Origin: Microbulbifer marinus
GTDB lineage: Bacteria; Pseudomonadota; Gammaproteobacteria; Pseudomonadales; Cellvibrionaceae
Assembly (NCBI RefSeq): GCF_900107725.1
Contig: NZ_FNQO01000001.1
Coordinates: 186,001-250,000 of the forward strand
DNA: 64,000 nucleotides
Reading direction: 5' to 3'
This document shows, one piece after another, positions 34,586 to 42,660 of the stretch. Both the position numbers and the translations under genes were made by a program. The notes beneath the pieces are model-generated. The model searched no databases, was not told the DNA's origin, and saw nothing but the letters and a program-made list of their open reading frames with translations. Positions within the stretch are counted from its first letter, which is position 1. Each line of letters begins with the position of its first letter.

Positions 34586-34621
34586 TGCCAGGTCCCCTGG
34601 CTGTCGCAAAGGGGACTGGCA
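34586..34621. repeat. hairpin in the gap upstream of the cold-shock gene
   Basis: TGCCAG-G-TCCCCT (34586-34598) pairs with AGGGGACTGGCA (34610-34621) with one bulged G. There is no T-run on either side. It lies about 200 nt before the csp start and about 130 nt after the GFA stop. The rest of 34390-34753 holds no gene I can see. Confidence 0.6.
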
Positions 34622-34753
34622 GGCACGCGATACTGGGCCGGTAACTGCTAACGACAGCGTGCGATCAATTGCACCGGCGCCCCCGCAGCGCTGACATCCC
34701 GTGGGGTTGGGAACGGGGGGGGAGCGAATGTGATTAAGATCAGGCCGGAATCG

Positions 34754-35188
34754 TTACTCTTCCAGCGTGATACCGGATCCGCCCATTTCCTTCGGGAAAT
34801 CCTTCAGCTTTGGCAGGCCGTCCCTGATTCGCAGCTTCGCCTCCTGATAGTTGACGTGTACGCTCGGCTCGAAAGGGAGATCCGGAATGACCGCCGCATA
34901 GACGTCGGTAAGCCCCATGCCCGGATGTTCACTGAAAATATGGCCGCCACAATTCTGACACCACTTGCGATAGCTGTTTGGTGTCTTGTGGTAAGTCCCG
35001 ATCTTGTCCTCCCCCTCAGTAACCTTTACCGCTTCCGGTTGCCACAGCGAGAAGGCGTTTACCGGGCCCGCCGACCAGTGGCGGCAGGATTCACAGTGGC
35101 AGTAGCCCATTGCGGCGGGCTCTCCGCTAACCGTGAATTGAACGGCACCACAGAAGCAACTGCCTTGATAAGATTTTGTTTCGCCCAT
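34754..35188 (-). CDS. GFA-family (CENP-V/GFA domain) zinc protein
   Basis: The 144-residue protein has the zinc-binding cysteines of the GFA fold: GSCFCGAV, YCHCESCRHWS and WCQNCGGHIFSEHP. The family was named for glutathione-dependent formaldehyde activation, but most members have no proven activity. ATG 35188 follows AAGGAG, so the longer upstream frame is not used. Confidence 0.88.
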   Translation of the reverse strand: MGETKSYQGSCFCGAVQFTVSGEPAAMGYCHCESCRHWSAGPVNAFSLWQPEAVKVTEGEDKIGTYHKTPNSYRKWCQNCGGHIFSEHPGMGLTDVYAAVIPDLPFEPSVHVNYQEAKLRIRDGLPKLKDFPKEMGGSGITLEE

Positions 35189-35308
35189 GGTTTTCTCCTT
35201 TTTCTGGCCGCGCCTGGGCGGCAGATCTATAGGGTAGACCAGACCTGTTTTTTTGAAGGCACGGTGCGTTCGGATCAATGGCTAGCCAGCGGCGAAATTG
35301 GTTGTGGC

Positions 35309-35335
35309 GAAAAAAGGCCGGCACCGAGCCGGCCA
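35309..35335 (-). terminator. Rho-independent terminator of ahpF
   Basis: GGCCGGC (35316-35322) pairs with GCCGGCC (35328-35334) around ACCGA; on the minus strand six T residues follow. Confidence 0.88.
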
Positions 35336-35342
35336 GAGGGAA

Positions 35343-36941
35343 TCAGGCGCTTTGGGCGAGCGCCTGTTCGGGTTGGCTATTGCCGCTCACTGCGTCAACA
35401 GACGAGCGAATCAGATAATCAAAGGCACCCAGTGCTGCGGTGGCGCCGGCGCCCATGGAGATAACAATCTGCTTGTAGGGCACAGTGGTCGCATCGCCAG
35501 CGGCGTAGACGCCGGGCATGGAAGTCGCGCCGCGCCCGTCGATGACGATTTCCCCCATGCGGTTCATTTCCACGCCGCTGTCCTGCAGGAACTCGGTATT
35601 GGGTACCAGCCCGATCTGCACGAAGACGCCGGCCAGTTGCAGGTGTTTGCCCTTGCCGGTGGCGCGATCGCTATAGGCGAGGCCGGTGACCCTGTTGCCG
35701 TCACCGACGATTTCGGTGGTCTGGGCGTTCACGATGATATCGATGTTGTCCATCGAGCGCGCCTTGCGCACCAGTACGTCGTCGGCGCGCAGCGTGTCGG
35801 CGAACTCCAGTACGGTGACATGCTCGACGATACCGGCAAGATCGATCGCCGCCTCGATGCCGGAATTGCCGCCGCCGATAACCGCCACCTGCTTGCCCTT
35901 GAAGAAGGGACCGTCACAGTGAGGGCAGTAGGCCACGCCCCTGGTGCGGTATTCTGCTTCGCCGGGTACGCCCAGCTCGCGCCAGCGGGCGCCGGTGGCC
36001 AACACCACGGAGCGGCTGGACAGGGTGGCGCCGCTCTGCAGCTCCAGCTTCACGCTGTTACTGCGGCTCAGGGTGGCCACGCGCTGGTCGGTAATAATAT
36101 CCACGCCGTATTCCTTTACGTGCTGTTCGAGGCTGGCGGCGAGTTTCGGGCCCTCGGTGTAGGGCACGGAAATAAAGTTTTCGATACCCACGGTATCCAT
36201 CACCTGGCCACCGAAGCGCTCGGCGACCAGACCGGTGCGGATACCCTTGCGCGCGGCGTAGATGGCCGCTGCGGCACCGGCGGGACCGCCGCCGACGACC
36301 AACAAATCGTAGGGATCCTTTTCATTCAGGGCCGCGGCCTTGCGCTCGGCGGCGCCGGTATCCAGCTTGCCGACAATTTCCTCTAGTGTCATGCGGCCCT
36401 GGGCGAAGTGTTCGCCGTTCAGGTAGACCGCGGGCACTGCCATGACATTGCGCTGTTCCACTTCATCCTGGAACAGCGCACCGTCGATCATCTCGTGGCG
36501 GATGTTCGGATTCAGTGTCGCCATCAGGTTCAGCGCCTGTACCACATCCGGGCAGTTCTGGCACGACAGCGAGATATAGGTTTCGAAATGGTACTCGCCG
36601 TCGAGGTCGCGAATCTGCTGCAGCAGTTCCGGATCGGCCTTCGACGGGTGGCCACCGGCCTGCAGCAGCGCGAGTACCAGGGAGGTGAATTCGTGACCCA
36701 GCGGAATACCGGCAAAACTTACCCGGGGGGCTTCACCCCGCCGCGCGATTGCCATGCTGGGCGTGCGCTTGCCGTTACCGCTGTGGGTTTCAATCTTGGC
36801 GGAGAGACCGGCGATTTCATCGGCCAGTTGCTCCAGCTCCGCGGATTTGGGGCTATTGTCACCGGACACACGAATCTCGATCGGGTCAATAATATTGCGC
36901 AGGTAGGTGTCCAGTTGCTGTTTCAGGTTTGCGTCCAACAT
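35343..36941 (-). CDS. ahpF: alkyl hydroperoxide reductase subunit F
   Basis: The 532-residue flavoprotein has an N-terminal double-thioredoxin domain with CQNCPD (around 130), an FAD-binding [17 protein letters not shown], the redox CPHC in [16 protein letters not shown] and an NAD-binding [16 protein letters not shown]. It passes electrons from NADH to AhpC. It follows ahpC on the minus strand with a hairpin between them, the usual order ahpC-ahpF. Length matches the family. Confidence 0.96.
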   Translation of the reverse strand: MLDANLKQQLDTYLRNIIDPIEIRVSGDNSPKSAELEQLADEIAGLSAKIETHSGNGKRTPSMAIARRGEAPRVSFAGIPLGHEFTSLVLALLQAGGHPSKADPELLQQIRDLDGEYHFETYISLSCQNCPDVVQALNLMATLNPNIRHEMIDGALFQDEVEQRNVMAVPAVYLNGEHFAQGRMTLEEIVGKLDTGAAERKAAALNEKDPYDLLVVGGGPAGAAAAIYAARKGIRTGLVAERFGGQVMDTVGIENFISVPYTEGPKLAASLEQHVKEYGVDIITDQRVATLSRSNSVKLELQSGATLSSRSVVLATGARWRELGVPGEAEYRTRGVAYCPHCDGPFFKGKQVAVIGGGNSGIEAAIDLAGIVEHVTVLEFADTLRADDVLVRKARSMDNIDIIVNAQTTEIVGDGNRVTGLAYSDRATGKGKHLQLAGVFVQIGLVPNTEFLQDSGVEMNRMGEIVIDGRGATSMPGVYAAGDATTVPYKQIVISMGAGATAALGAFDYLIRSSVDAVSGNSQPEQALAQSA

Positions 36942-36971
36942 CGGTGTGTCCTGTCGATAATCAAAGGGGTT

Positions 36972-36998
36972 AAAAAAGGCCCACCCGCAGGTGGGCCT
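36972..36998 (-). terminator. terminator/attenuator between ahpC and ahpF
   Basis: AGGCCCACC (36977-36985) pairs with GGTGGGCCT (36990-36998) around CGCA; six T residues follow on the minus strand. A second stem (37011-37017/37023-37029) sits just upstream. Together they should lower ahpF expression relative to ahpC. Confidence 0.8.
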
Positions 36999-37046
36999 AA
37001 GGGATGGCAGTCCCGGATCGGGTCCGGGATGGCGAACGGAAGGGGT

Positions 37047-37613
37047 TTAGATCTTGCCGACCAGGTCCAGAGACGGTGCCAGGGTCTCTTCGCCTTCCTT
37101 CCACTTGGCCGGGCAGACTTCACCCGGGTGGCTGGCGACATACTGAGCCGCCTTGATCTTGCGCAGCAGCTCCTGGGCGTCGCGGCCGATACCGCCGGCG
37201 GTGATCTCGACAATCTGGATACGGCCTTCCGGGTCGATCACGAAGGTGCCGCGGTCGGCGATGCCTTCTTCCTCAATCATCACGCCGAAGTTGCGGGTGA
37301 TGGTGCCGGTCGGGTCGCCGATCATCGGAAACTGGATCTTGCCGATGGTGTCGGACGTGTCGTGCCACGCCTTGTGGGTGAAGTGGGTGTCGGTGGACAC
37401 CGAGTAGATCTCGACGCCCAGTTTCTTGAACTCTTCGTAGTTGTCGGCCAGGTCGCCCAGTTCGGTGGGGCAGACGAAGGTGAAGTCGGCCGGGTAGAAG
37501 AAGAATACCGCCCACTTGCCCTTGACGTCGGCGTCGCTGATGTCGAAGAAGTCACCAGATTGGTAAGCCTTGGCCTGGAAGGGTTTCAGTTCGGATTCGA
37601 TGTAGCGAGACAT
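37047..37613 (-). CDS. ahpC: alkyl hydroperoxide reductase subunit C (peroxiredoxin)
   Basis: The 188-residue typical 2-Cys peroxiredoxin has the peroxidatic Cys48 in [12 protein letters not shown] and the resolving Cys in [14 protein letters not shown]. It reduces hydrogen peroxide and organic peroxides and is recycled by AhpF. ATG 37613 has GAGGAG upstream; an in-frame ATG six codons earlier is unlikely. The AT-rich upstream region (37614-37760) holds the promoter and is where an OxyR site would be expected. Confidence 0.97.
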   Translation of the reverse strand: MSRYIESELKPFQAKAYQSGDFFDISDADVKGKWAVFFFYPADFTFVCPTELGDLADNYEEFKKLGVEIYSVSTDTHFTHKAWHDTSDTIGKIQFPMIGDPTGTITRNFGVMIEEEGIADRGTFVIDPEGRIQIVEITAGGIGRDAQELLRKIKAAQYVASHPGEVCPAKWKEGEETLAPSLDLVGKI

Positions 37614-37874
37614 AAGTAGCTCCTCGTTCAATGTGTTTGGCTGTGAAGTTGTCTGGAACGGGTGAGATGCTATCGAGTGATATAAACCAATAAAAATAAT
37701 CTATTTAAATGGCTGTGATAGCTTTTATTGATCAGATTGGGTTTTCCAATAGTCAGGCTCGCTGCCACAGCCCGTTTGCAGTGGTTGCCGGCTTTGGGGA
37801 TACTCGGGGTAAGTGACCGGTGAGTGCTGATTCAGTCAGAGCCGGTAGCGAACAGGTTTGAGCGGGACAGCGCG

Positions 37875-39191
37875 ATGCGATTGATTCGGTTACTGAAAAA
37901 CGACCTGGCCCGCGAGGCCGGCGAGTGGGTGGAGGAGGGCGTGATCAGTGAGCCCCAGGCGGAGCTGATCTGCGGTCGCTACGGCGTCGACTACCACCAG
38001 GCGAAAAACCGCTCCTTCGGCTACAACGTGCTGGTGGGGCTGGGCTACCTATTTATCGGTCTCGCGATTATCACGTTGCTCGGCGCCAACTGGGATGAGA
38101 TACCGCGGGCGCTGCGCATGTGGGGACTCATAGCCATTACCCTGACCACCCAGGGGTTCGCCCTGCAGCACTACCGGGCCGGCGACTACAGTGCCGGAGT
38201 GGGGCTGTTCCTGCTCGGCAATCTGTTCTTCGGTGCCTCGATTATCCTGATCGCGCAGATCTATCACCTCGGCGAACATATGCCGGATGGCGTTTTCTGG
38301 TGGGCGCTGGGCTGCCTGCCGTTCGCGCTGCTGACAAAAAATCCGTGGCTGGCGCTGCAGGCCAACCTGCTGGCCGCGATCTGGTTTTTCATGCAGATCA
38401 GCTACGGATTTTACCCGGCACTGTTTCCGCTGTTTATCCTCGCCTCTGTCTATGTGCTCCGGCACGGCCGCCAGAGCATCGTGTTGCTGCTGGTGGTACT
38501 CGGCAGCATCGGTTTCTGGGTTGAATACTCACTGGCGGCGCTGTGGCGCGACGCCGACCAATTTTTCCTGTTTGACCTGCATGCGGAGAACCTGGCGGTA
38601 GCAGTGGCGTTGTTCATCCTGTTGTTCGCCTTCAGCCAGTGGCTGAGATTGCGGCCTGCGTCGGATGCCAAGGACTACGCGGCGGTGATCTCGGTGTGGT
38701 GCCTGCGCTTCACGCTGATAACGCTGCTGGTGTTGAGTTTTGCCGCCCCGTGGCGGCAGCTGCTAGAGGCGGACTGGAATCACCTGCTGTCGATGTGGCT
38801 GGTAATCGTGCTGCTGTCCGCGGCCGCGTTGTGGCTGGCCACCAGGGCGGGAGGGCGGCTTTCCAGCGCGCTGCTGCTGGGCGCGTTCGCGGTAGTGCTG
38901 TTGGCGGTGACGGTTTCCGGCGATCCCGAGCACGCGATCTTTTTCCAGGTGGTGACCAATTTCGCCCTGATCGGCAGTGGCGTCTGGCTGATAGTACGGG
39001 GCATTCAGGGCGGCATCTCCCATTACTTCTTTCTCGGCGTGGCCTCGATACTGGTCACCGCGCTGCTGCGTTATTTCGATCTGATCGGTGATTACGTCGG
39101 CGGTGCGCTGATCTTTACGCTGTTTGCGGTATTGCTGCTGGGCGCCGCCCGCTACTGGAAACGCCATCAGGCGAAGGAGGGCGCCGCGTGA
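37875..39191 (+). CDS. DUF2157 multi-spanning membrane protein
   Basis: The 438-residue protein has a soluble N-terminal DUF2157 segment (REAGEWVEEGVISEPQAELICGRYG) followed by about 12 membrane helices. It is the usual partner of GDYXXLXY proteins, whose gene follows with a GTGA overlap. The function of the pair is unknown. I chose ATG 37875; the upstream in-frame start at 37824 adds an unsupported extension. Confidence 0.82.
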   Translation: MRLIRLLKNDLAREAGEWVEEGVISEPQAELICGRYGVDYHQAKNRSFGYNVLVGLGYLFIGLAIITLLGANWDEIPRALRMWGLIAITLTTQGFALQHYRAGDYSAGVGLFLLGNLFFGASIILIAQIYHLGEHMPDGVFWWALGCLPFALLTKNPWLALQANLLAAIWFFMQISYGFYPALFPLFILASVYVLRHGRQSIVLLLVVLGSIGFWVEYSLAALWRDADQFFLFDLHAENLAVAVALFILLFAFSQWLRLRPASDAKDYAAVISVWCLRFTLITLLVLSFAAPWRQLLEADWNHLLSMWLVIVLLSAAALWLATRAGGRLSSALLLGAFAVVLLAVTVSGDPEHAIFFQVVTNFALIGSGVWLIVRGIQGGISHYFFLGVASILVTALLRYFDLIGDYVGGALIFTLFAVLLLGAARYWKRHQAKEGAA

Positions 39192-39715
39192 AGTCGACCA
39201 TCACCAGCGGCCTGATCGCGGCTATCGCGCTGCAGTTTGTGATATTGACCGGCATGTACCTCAGCGCGCAGATGCCGTTGTGGACGGGCGAGGAGATACG
39301 CCTGAAAACCATCCCGGTGGACCCGCGCAGCCTGTTCCGCGGCAACTACGCGCGACTGGAGTACGATTTTTCCCAGCTGGACGCCTCCATGTTTGCCGAC
39401 GGCAAGAAATTGCGCGAAGGGGAGGTAGTCTATGTGCAGCTGCAACCGAAGAAGTCGGGCCTGCACGAGGTGTCCGGGGTCAGCCTGAAGAAGCCGGATG
39501 AGGGGGTTTTTCTGCGGGGCCGGGTGACCGGTACCTGGTGGCGCGATACCGGTAGCAGTTACCGGATCAAATACGGCATCGAGGCCTTTTTCGCCCCGAA
39601 GGAAAAGGCCTTGGGGCTGGAAAGCGACCTGCGTAACGGCGGTGTTGCCGAAGTGATGGTTTCCGGCGGCGGCAGGGCGCGCCTGAAGAATGTCGTTGCC
39701 GATGCGGCAGAGTAA
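39188..39715 (+). CDS. GDYXXLXY-domain membrane-anchored protein
   Basis: The 175-residue protein has one N-terminal membrane helix and the family motif as FRGNYARLEYDFS (GNYxxLxY here). The rest is a probable periplasmic beta domain. It starts at GTG inside the DUF2157 stop codon, so the two are translated together. Function unknown. Confidence 0.85.
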   Translation: MKSTITSGLIAAIALQFVILTGMYLSAQMPLWTGEEIRLKTIPVDPRSLFRGNYARLEYDFSQLDASMFADGKKLREGEVVYVQLQPKKSGLHEVSGVSLKKPDEGVFLRGRVTGTWWRDTGSSYRIKYGIEAFFAPKEKALGLESDLRNGGVAEVMVSGGGRARLKNVVADAAE

Positions 39716-39754
39716 TCGGCGGCAGGGACTTTACAGGCACAAGGAACCATAACG

Positions 39755-40414
39755 ATGACCCACCCCAATGTGGAAAGAGTTAACGCCTTTGTGCTGGTGA
39801 TGGCGATACAGCTGGTCAGCCTGGCGGTGGCGCTGGCCGGACTGTATTTTCTCGATGTCGAAGTGCTGTTGGTCGGTCACTCCGCGACGCTGGCAATCGC
39901 GATCGGCGCCGTCGGCGCGCTGCTCAGCTACGCCGCCGCTGTCGGGCTGACCCGCTCGCCCACGGCCGTCGGGCGCACGTTGCGCCGGCACTGTGCCGAG
40001 CTGCACCCCTTCTTCGCCCGTTTCTCCACCCCGCAGATTGTACTGACCGCGTTTGCGGCGGGCGTGTGTGAAGAGTTGCTGTTTCGCGGCCTGCTGCAGC
40101 CGTGGCTGTCGGAACTGACTACGCCGCTGTTGGGCTTGCTCGGTGCCTCGCTGTTGTTCGGCTTGCTGCACTACGCGTCTTTCACTTACTTCGCCACCAT
40201 TCTGCTGGTCGGACTGATATTGGGGATCTGCTACCGCGTCACCGAGAGCCTGCTGTGTGTCATCACCTGGCACGCGGTATACGACCTGCTGGCGATCACG
40301 GCGCTGGCGCGCTATCCGCGCGTACTGGGGGTGCCGACGGCGCGTTTAGATCAAAGCCCCGGCAATCAGTCCGAATACAAAACCGGTCACCGCGAGCGCG
40401 ACCACTGCGAGTAG
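39755..40414 (+). CDS. CPBP-family intramembrane metalloprotease (Abi/Rce1-like)
   Basis: The 219-residue protein has six or so membrane helices with the CPBP motifs in order: CEELLFRGLLQPWL (EExxxR), LLFGLLHYASF (FxxxH) and CVITWHAVYDLLAI (HxxxD). These form the glutamate-based intramembrane protease site. Bacterial substrates are mostly unknown. The last 69 nt overlap the convergent ExoD gene. Confidence 0.87.
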   Translation: MTHPNVERVNAFVLVMAIQLVSLAVALAGLYFLDVEVLLVGHSATLAIAIGAVGALLSYAAAVGLTRSPTAVGRTLRRHCAELHPFFARFSTPQIVLTAFAAGVCEELLFRGLLQPWLSELTTPLLGLLGASLLFGLLHYASFTYFATILLVGLILGICYRVTESLLCVITWHAVYDLLAITALARYPRVLGVPTARLDQSPGNQSEYKTGHRERDHCE

Positions 40415-40930
40415 CCCGTCGTGGGCGACCAGAGCCAGTCCGAACGCCGTCAGGGCCAGGCCGGCGATGGTTGCCGAAAACGGGACTACTTCCATCAGCG
40501 GCAGTGCCAGTGCGATGACGGTGCAGATGGTGGCAATCACAAAGGTGCCGCTGCGCCGCACCAGGAACACCAGGCGTGGGCGCAGCCAGCGGTCCACAAA
40601 AAGCGCCGGTTTATCGAGCCATTGCAGCGCCCGCTGCAGTTTCTGCTCGGAGATCGAACGCCGCAATATCCACTGCGGCAGCCAGAAGTGTTTGCGGCCC
40701 AGCAACAGCTGGATCGTCACCAATAACACCAGCAGCGCCATCGCTGTCGGTACGCCGGGAATGCCGCTCAACGGCGAAAAAAGGATCAGCCCTACCAATA
40801 GCAGTAGGGGGGCAAAGGAGCGCAGTCCTACCGCTTGCACCACCATATCCAGCGATACGCGTTCACTGTCGCGGGCGCTGCTGGCGATATGTTCGAGTAG
40901 CTGGTGAAGGCTGGTGAGTTCCCGGGGCAT
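40346..40930 (-). CDS. ExoD-family membrane protein
   Basis: The 194-residue protein matches ExoD, named for a Rhizobium exopolysaccharide and alkali-tolerance gene: LHQLLEHIA, FAPLLLLVGLILFSPLSGIPGVPT, then LGRKHFWLPQWILRRSI and several C-terminal helices. Biochemical function is unknown. The start at 40930 fits family length; the ribosome site is poor. Its C-terminus is encoded antisense to the end of the CPBP gene. Confidence 0.83.
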   Translation of the reverse strand: MPRELTSLHQLLEHIASSARDSERVSLDMVVQAVGLRSFAPLLLLVGLILFSPLSGIPGVPTAMALLVLLVTIQLLLGRKHFWLPQWILRRSISEQKLQRALQWLDKPALFVDRWLRPRLVFLVRRSGTFVIATICTVIALALPLMEVVPFSATIAGLALTAFGLALVAHDGLLAVVALAVTGFVFGLIAGALI

Positions 40931-41006
40931 ATAAGGATCAATCGATAAAACCACACACCATTCTACTGTGCCGCCGTGCGCAGTGCCCAATCCCGCGCAT
41001 TCAATC

Positions 41007-42377
41007 CTATTGCGTAACACTGTTACCGGCTGCCTGCCAGGCCCCCATCGAGCCGAGAAAAACATCCACATGCTGAAACCCGGCGCGCCGCAATATCGAT
41101 GCGGCAATGGTGGCCCGCGCACCGCTGGCACACATGGTCGTGTAGTGCTTTTCCTTCGATAATTGCTCGAGCTGCTGCGGGAGGTGTCCGATATAGATGG
41201 TTGTGGCCCCGCTCACGACACCCTCTTCGATCTCGTTCCTGCCACGCACATCCAGCAGGCTCCACTGCTCGCCGTTATCTGCGACTCTTGCCTTGACTTC
41301 ATCGACGTCGACAACCGGCACGCTATCGAATGGTCGCGCAGCCGCGGCCCAGCCGGGTAGGGCGGGGTCGAGGTAACCGAGCACGTGGTCAAAGCCGATT
41401 CGGGCGAGGTGGCGCGCCGCGGCCTCGGCCTGTTCGCTGCTTTCCGCAACGAGCAATAGCTCATCCTGCTCATCGAGAATCCAGCCGGCGAAGGCGGGAA
41501 TCATATCCTCGGGCAGGGCGATACTGCGAGGCAGGTGCGCACCGAGGTAGGCACTGATGCCGCGTACATCGATCACCACTGCGTTGTCGCAGAGCTGGTC
41601 AAACTTTTCCGCACTGAGTGCGGGTGGTGTTAACACGCGGCGAGTCGGTGCTGCGCCTTTCAGGTTGAGCCGTTCCATGGTGCGGAAGTAGGGTGGCTGT
41701 TCGTGGTGCTCGGCCACCTTCCTGTCGATGAACTTGTCCCGGTCGCGGATCTGCAGCATGGGATTGTTGTCACGCTCATAGCCGAGCGTGGAAAATTCCC
41801 GGTTGGCCATATTGTCCCCGCAGACCGAGCCGGCACCGTGGGCGGGGTAGAGAATGGCCTGGTCTCCCAGTGACAGGATCTTTTCGAGACTGTCGTATAG
41901 GCACCCCGCCACTTCCTTCGCCCGATCGGGATAGAAATCCGTGCGCCCGACATCGCCGACAAACATGGCGTCGCCGGTAAAGACCCCCACGGCCTGCTCG
42001 CCGAAGTTGTCGTCGTAGATTGCGAAGGACAGGCTGTCGTCGGTATGTCCCGGAGTTTCGAGGACTTTCAGCGTCATCTCACCAAAAGTGAATGTGTCTC
42101 CTTCGCGTACCGTGTCTGCGTAGGTCACGTCGCCGGCTGCATTGGGGCCGTGGTGAACCGGGGCGCCGGTAATTTCGGACAGTATCGGCGCGCCGGAAAT
42201 CAGGTCCTCGTTGCGGTGGGTTTCAAAGATATGGGTAATGCGACAACCGCGCTGCCGGGCCATCTGCGCGTAATCATCGCAGTCCCGTCGCGGGTCGATG
42301 ACGGCGGCCTCGTTACCGTCGCCAATCAGGTAGGAGAGTTGCGCCAGCCCCGGGGTCTTGATGGATTCGACAAACAT
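41007..42377 (-). CDS. CstB-like persulfide dioxygenase-rhodanese fusion
   Basis: The 456-residue protein begins with a metallo-beta-lactamase domain (1 to about 240) whose metal motif reads THRNED, as in CstB-type enzymes, followed by LETPGHTDDSL and FTGDAMFVGDVGRTDFY. Two rhodanese domains follow: the first (about 260-345) lacks a nucleophile (LLLVAESSEQ), the second (about 360-450) has Cys416 in MCASGARA. CstB converts low-molecular-weight persulfides to thiosulfate. GAGGAGG precedes the ATG. It lies outside the sulfur island and shows no TTAG-N6-CTAA operator. Confidence 0.9.
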   Translation of the reverse strand: MFVESIKTPGLAQLSYLIGDGNEAAVIDPRRDCDDYAQMARQRGCRITHIFETHRNEDLISGAPILSEITGAPVHHGPNAAGDVTYADTVREGDTFTFGEMTLKVLETPGHTDDSLSFAIYDDNFGEQAVGVFTGDAMFVGDVGRTDFYPDRAKEVAGCLYDSLEKILSLGDQAILYPAHGAGSVCGDNMANREFSTLGYERDNNPMLQIRDRDKFIDRKVAEHHEQPPYFRTMERLNLKGAAPTRRVLTPPALSAEKFDQLCDNAVVIDVRGISAYLGAHLPRSIALPEDMIPAFAGWILDEQDELLLVAESSEQAEAAARHLARIGFDHVLGYLDPALPGWAAAARPFDSVPVVDVDEVKARVADNGEQWSLLDVRGRNEIEEGVVSGATTIYIGHLPQQLEQLSKEKHYTTMCASGARATIAASILRRAGFQHVDVFLGSMGAWQAAGNSVTQ

Positions 42378-42660
42378 GAAACCTCCTCAGGTTTTGCCGC
42401 AGCAGCGCGTTTCTACGCGGAAAATCTACGGCCGCTATTCCAATATCATAGCCCCTGAGTGCAGTGCTTCGCCGGTGTCGACGCAGCATGCCTAAACACC
42501 GCTGTCGGTGGCGTTTTGCCCGCGACCACCGAGTCGCCGGCCACCGGCATCCTGCACACAGTTGGCAGTGGTGGCAGAGAAAAGAAAGGCGAAAATCGGC
42601 AGCAGCACGGCAACGGGTTTAACGATGGCCCTTTACAGCGCGGTGGGCACCAGAGATTCC

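Noticed and set aside
34430-34735. RNA thermometer in the cold-shock leader
   Set aside because: Only one hairpin stands out and the transcript start is unknown, so a thermometer cannot be supported by eye.
37614-37760. Possible OxyR site upstream of ahpC (GATAG and ATTGG/CCAAT elements)
   Set aside because: Spacing of the ATAG-type quarters does not fit the OxyR consensus well enough for a call.
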